Positions 60,533 to 64,000 of a stretch of 64,000 nucleotides of DNA are shown piece after piece. The translations under genes and the position numbers were made by a program. Below the pieces are notes generated by a model. It did not search any database. It was given only the letters and a program-made list of their open reading frames with translations, and was not told the DNA's origin. Within the stretch, counting starts at the first letter, position 1, and each line of letters starts with the position of its first letter. The DNA is from Ceratodon purpureus (lineage: Eukaryota; Streptophyta; Bryopsida; Pseudoditrichales; Ditrichaceae), in NCBI GenBank assembly GCA_014871385.1, contig CM026427.1, positions 3,588,366 to 3,652,365 on the forward strand, read 5' to 3'.

Positions 60533-61535
60533 CTAGTTTCCGGGGGTGAAGTTGGTGGCGTAAGCCCAGGCGTTGTTGGCAACGGGGTCGGCCAAGTGGT
60601 CGTTCAGGTTCTCCAATGGGCCCTTGCCGGTGACGATGGCCTGGACGAAGAAGCCGAACATCGAGAACATGGCGAGACGCCCGTTCTTGATCTCCTTCAC
60701 CTTCAACTCGGCGAAGGTGTCGGGGTCGTCAGCCAAGCCCAAGGGGTCGAAGGAACCTCCGGGGTAGATGGGGTCGGTGACATCGCCCAAGGGTCCTCCG
60801 GCAACACGGTAGCCCTCGACGGCTCCCATGAGGATCACCTGGCAAGCCCAGATGGCCAGGATGCTCTGAGCGTGCACAAGGCTGGGGTTGCCCAAGTAGT
60901 CCAAACCTCCCTCGCTGAAGATCTGGGCTCCGGCCTTGAACCAGACGGCTTCACCGAACTTGGTTCCGCTCTTGGCAAGAAGCTCAGGGGTCAGGCACCC
61001 CAAAGCTCCGAGCATGGCCCAACGCGCGTGGATCACCTCCAGCTCCCTGTTGCGGGCGAAGGTCTCGGGGTCGGACGAGAGTCCGGCGGTGTCCCATCCG
61101 TAGTCACCAGCGAACTCACCGTTCAGGTATGAGGGGGTCTCGCCGGAGAAGGGGCCCAACCACTTGGGTCGGTCAGCACCATACCTGAAAATCCAGAAGC
61201 AAAGTTAGGGACAACTCTGAAAAACACCTGCTTGCTTATCCCACATCTTAAACCATCACTCTCTACTTCAGAACTCTTCCATCATGTGAGCTAGCAAACA
61301 CACATTGTACGCAAATGTAATGCAATGAAGCGCAAATGTAATGCAATGAAGAATGACAATGTGAAGTGGCCAGAGATATATACCAGATGCTGTCGCTTCC
61401 TTGGGACTTGCTGGCGGTCTTCCTCATGGTGATGCGGGACTCGACATTGCCAACCTTGCGGGAGAGCTCGTTGATGGGCTTGAGCAGGGACTGCCCAGCC
61501 AAGGCGGTGGAGTGCATGGCGGTAGCGGCGGCCAT
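60533..61535 (-). CDS. LHCB: Light-harvesting chlorophyll a/b-binding protein of photosystem II (LHCII, Lhcb1/2 type), 267 aa
   Basis: Minus-strand exons 61384-61535 and 60533-61184 join inside the Trp codon of SIWYGADRP (804 nt). Residues 1 to about 36 form a Ser/Ala/Lys chloroplast transit peptide. The WYGADRP trimerisation segment follows. Helix B ([17 protein letters not shown]) and helix A ([20 protein letters not shown]) carry the paired Glu-Arg chlorophyll ligands. Helix C ([17 protein letters not shown]) lies between. The protein ends [11 protein letters not shown]. The whole sequence tracks major LHCII, the trimeric antenna of photosystem II in thylakoids. The second exon is GC-rich with strongly biased codons, unlike its AT-rich surroundings, as expected for a highly expressed gene. 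The start at 61535 gives [12 protein letters not shown]; an in-frame Met seven codons upstream is less likely. Confidence 0.96.
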
Positions 61536-61760
61536 GGCGACTAGAGATTGAAACAATGAGATAACTCTACGGATAGAAGAAGGGAGAGATCAGATTGTTG
61601 AGCAACACAGAGAGAAACAGATAGTTTATAGTTGTGTTTCGACAATGGGCTTCACAAGAGCCACAAGTGTGCACTGAGTGCCCATTGGGTGGAATGATGC
61701 GATAGTGGATGTAGCGGATTGGGTCCAGGCTCTAGAGCAGTGTCTACTGGCTAATCCGGA
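61536..61760 (-). promoter_or_regulatory. LHCII gene core promoter and leader
   Basis: On the minus strand a TATA-like CTATAAAC lies at about 61627-61634, some 90 bases before the start codon. CCAAT motifs (ATTGG on the plus strand) occur near 61685 and 61717, the arrangement seen in many Lhcb promoters. Assignment is by motif only. Confidence 0.45.
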
Positions 61761-62792
61761 TTTCTTTTCTGATATTGCTGTATCTTCAATGGAATTGGCT
61801 CCAGAGTCTGTACACTGGGTCCCAGGTGACACTGAGCGGCTTTGAATTGGGCTGGAGGTACAGGAGCCAGATGACATCGTGGCCGTGCAATTTATCGACG
61901 CGTTTAATCTTTCTCTGTACCTCCTCATGATTCATGTGAGTGAGTTAAATTGCTGGTTGTTTATGGTCTTGGTTGGTAGAAAATGTGACAGTTCTTGTGA
62001 AGGAATGAATAGTTTTAAGTTTTTGGGATAAGTGTGATGAGGTTTATGTTGCGGAAAGTCTAATTTCTGCCAGGGATCAGTGTTTTGTTGAGAAGGGTGT
62101 ATGTAGTTGCGGTGTACGTTGGTGTGTAAGAGCTAGAGTTTGGGATGTACTGGAAAGCGTGTGATCATTGAACTTCATCTGAACAGGATAGAATGACATC
62201 CTTTTACAGAATCGGTTCATGTGCAGATTACTCGGAGCTTGCATTGCTGATTCAGATTAAGGATTAATGTCAAACTCAGGTTGGAAAACTGACAGAAAGC
62301 GGAGAGTGGACTCTTTGGAAGTGAACTATCTGGTAGTTGCTTTGATAGTGAAAATTTCCACTTATTGGGATTGAATAGAGTGATAGTATACAAATCCTGT
62401 AAAAGTAAATATCGTGACCGCGTTCTACAATTGACCCAATCTAGCTAGTTATATCAGAGCCGAGCTCATTATCATCTATTTCTACAATGGAGGGCTCCCT
62501 ATATCATCTCTCTATGCTGATATAGGAACAAAATATCTTGTGAGAAAATTACATTAAATACATTTGCTGGTTTCTTCACCTATGAACTGCACCTATGAAA
62601 GATTTGAGCGTATCTTGAGCACAAAGGAGAGATGATAAACTCTCAAACTCGAAAGAAATCCCAACTAGAGTTTTACTAACTCTTTCCTACACGCAGGTTT
62701 TCTACCTCCTTCAATGGTCCTATTACGAAGTTTATTACAGTTATTGAATGAACTCCAAGCTTACCTCGTCAAACTTCAGATCTGTTGGGAGG
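61761..62792. other. Spacer between the LHCII and PLAC8-family genes
   Basis: No supported gene. The right end is the 3' side of the minus-strand PLAC8-family gene. Confidence 0.4.
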
Positions 62793-62921
62793 TTAATGGT
62801 GAGCTTGAGGCGGAGATGCAGGGTGAGATCTGTTGGGAGATTCATGATAAGTTCGAAGAGGTGATGCAGGGTGAGATCTGTTAGGAGATTTACCGTGAGA
62901 TTGAAGAGGTGATGTAGAATC
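62778..62921. repeat. 48-base tandem repeat, three copies
   Basis: Units starting AGATCTGTTGGGAG (62778, 62826) and AGATCTGTTAGGAG (62874) repeat with a 48-base period. The repeat encodes 16-residue units (SPNRSHPA core) in the PLAC8-family reading frame, and the stop codon of that gene lies in the first unit. Confidence 0.75.
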
Positions 62922-63977
62922 AATCGTCTGATCAGGCGGAGGAAACAACATGGTTAAATCAACAGGCTTCTCATGTAATAAGTCTCCGTCTTTGTAATGC
63001 ACCATAGGGGAGCTGGGAAGGGGTTGGATGAACGACGCTGGAACAGGTTCCGTGTTGTCTCGCATTCCACTGTCGGGGGGACTTCCCGGTGTGTGTGCCC
63101 GGTGTATGGACCTGACAAAAAATGTGTCGTTTCGAACGTCATAAGCCTCTGCTGTGCGCACCTCCTGGCATAGCGAACAGAAGGAACAGAACAGCCACTG
63201 GAAGCAGTCGGTCGCGTTAGGCGACTTGCAGCACCATGTATGTGCAGGCAGCTTGTATCTTTCTCGGATTTTTATTCGCCAGAAACCTCCATAGAGTAAG
63301 CTAAATATACACAACACGTAGCCCGTTACTCCCAATGACGTTCTCACGTACCTGTATGCACCATTAAGACACACATGAGAACATGGCAGCAGCGAGAAAG
63401 ATTGACACCACACCTTGATTCTTGAGGCATCCTCATCACGAGTTCCACGTAAACAAGAAACAGAAAGGTCGCATGTATCCTTTAGAAATAACCCTTCCTT
63501 CTGAATTCTATTAGCAACTAAAACTCCACCACCAACTGATGACAGCGGTGCCAAGACTTGCGTCGTCTCGAGGTCAATTTAATACAACTTCTCAGAGTAG
63601 GAAAGCTTTACAAAGGGCACCATTGACAAGTAGGAAATCATTATTTGAGATACATCCAACCAAATGAAGCAGGTGTTAGGAAAACGTACGAATTGTTGAT
63701 GTTGATAGCCGCCAGATTGAAGACGAGATAGGGAGCGCCCACCAGGAGGAGGAATGTCACCACGTGCACATAGCGATTGCCAAACCCGAGCCTCTCATAA
63801 TTAAACCCCATCACACAAGGAAAGCAGAGAATAGACAGGATGCCAATAGTGGGCTCCTCATGACAGTCGAACAGGCCCCCTTCCCATTGCGGAACCATCA
63901 CAGGCCTCCCTTCCTTACATGCAAACGACTTACTCTTCTCTAGCATCTTGTACTTCGGGTTGTGTAGCTTGAACACT
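62793..63977 (-). CDS. PLAC8-family cysteine-rich protein, partial (5' end beyond the window)
   Basis: Minus-strand exons 63690-~63977 and 62793-63351 join inside a Ser codon (INN-S-YVRTSLG). Family features include EKSKSFACKEGRP, WEGGLFDCHEEPTIG, FPCVMGFNYERLGFGN, two hydrophobic segments (VTFLLLVGAPYLVFNLAA; GVTGYVLCIFSLLYGGFW) and the Cys-rich block CFQWLFCSFCSLCQEVRTAE. This layout matches plant PLAC8 proteins with a LLYGGFWRI segment, which are membrane-associated; their roles vary. The first exon starts at an acceptor (CTGCAG) with no ATG, so an upstream exon off the right edge is expected. The C-terminal tail is low-complexity and ends in the 16-residue repeats. Confidence 0.88.
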
Positions 63978-64000
63978 GCAGGATGAATTGAGGAAGAGTG

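Noticed and set aside
1-64000. CRISPR arrays, bacterial operons, riboswitches or replication origins
   Set aside because: The window is plant nuclear DNA with spliceosomal genes. No regularly spaced repeat-spacer array or bacterial signal was seen.

Overview
The window is nuclear DNA of a land plant. The genes are intron-rich with GT..AG introns, and they include a light-harvesting chlorophyll a/b protein, a cinnamyl-alcohol-dehydrogenase-family enzyme, a germin-like protein, a plant subtilase and two linked MIKC*-type MADS-box genes. Linked MIKC* genes with a multi-exon I region, compact genes and very AT-rich repeat tracts between them fit a bryophyte, most likely a moss. I could not identify the species. 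All exon models were made by eye from reading frames and splice sites; no search was run.

Layout. 1-9.7 kb: AT-rich repeat land with the degenerate 3' end of a Ty3/gypsy retrotransposon, several DNA-transposon-like elements and a tRNA-derived SINE. 9.8-30.2 kb: a MADS/EDM2 cluster on the plus strand, made of MIKC* gene 1 (12939-16033), an EDM2-like PHD/methyltransferase-fold gene (19446 onward) and MIKC* gene 2 (27100-30159). A 2.65-kb block carrying the last exons and 3' flank of MIKC* gene 1 has been copied into the 3' end of the EDM2-like gene. 31.4-32.2 kb: a candidate small three-exon gene. 33.7-42.1 kb: two minus-strand genes, a CAD-like dehydrogenase and a 1035-residue FHA-BRCT-RING-PHD protein. 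42.6-46 kb: AT-rich repeats. 46.7-51.8 kb: a germin-like protein (plus) and an SBT2-type subtilase (minus). 54-58.3 kb: a second transposon nest with two TTAA-flanked, piggyBac-like elements and a TA-flanked element. 60.5-64 kb: an LHCII protein gene and a PLAC8-family gene, both minus; the second runs off the right edge.

The most notable observation is the junction of the EDM2-like gene with the copied MADS exons. The EDM2-like reading frame crosses the duplication breakpoint and continues in the MADS frame. Every downstream copied exon keeps its splice sites and phase, down to the MADS stop codon. The locus can therefore encode a chimeric protein of at least 983 residues with PHD fingers, a methyltransferase-like fold and a MIKC* K/C-terminal tail. 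Also notable are the four-module FHA-BRCT-RING-PHD architecture, a duplicated I-region exon in MIKC* gene 1, and two copies of one repeat that each carry a different DNA transposon a few bases apart, so each serves as the empty site of the other.

No operon-like co-regulation is expected. The genes serve separate roles: gametophyte transcription control (MADS), chromatin or transcript control (EDM2-like), DNA-damage or ubiquitin signalling (FHA-BRCT-RING-PHD), wall and phenolic metabolism (CAD, germin-like, subtilase) and photosynthesis (LHCII).
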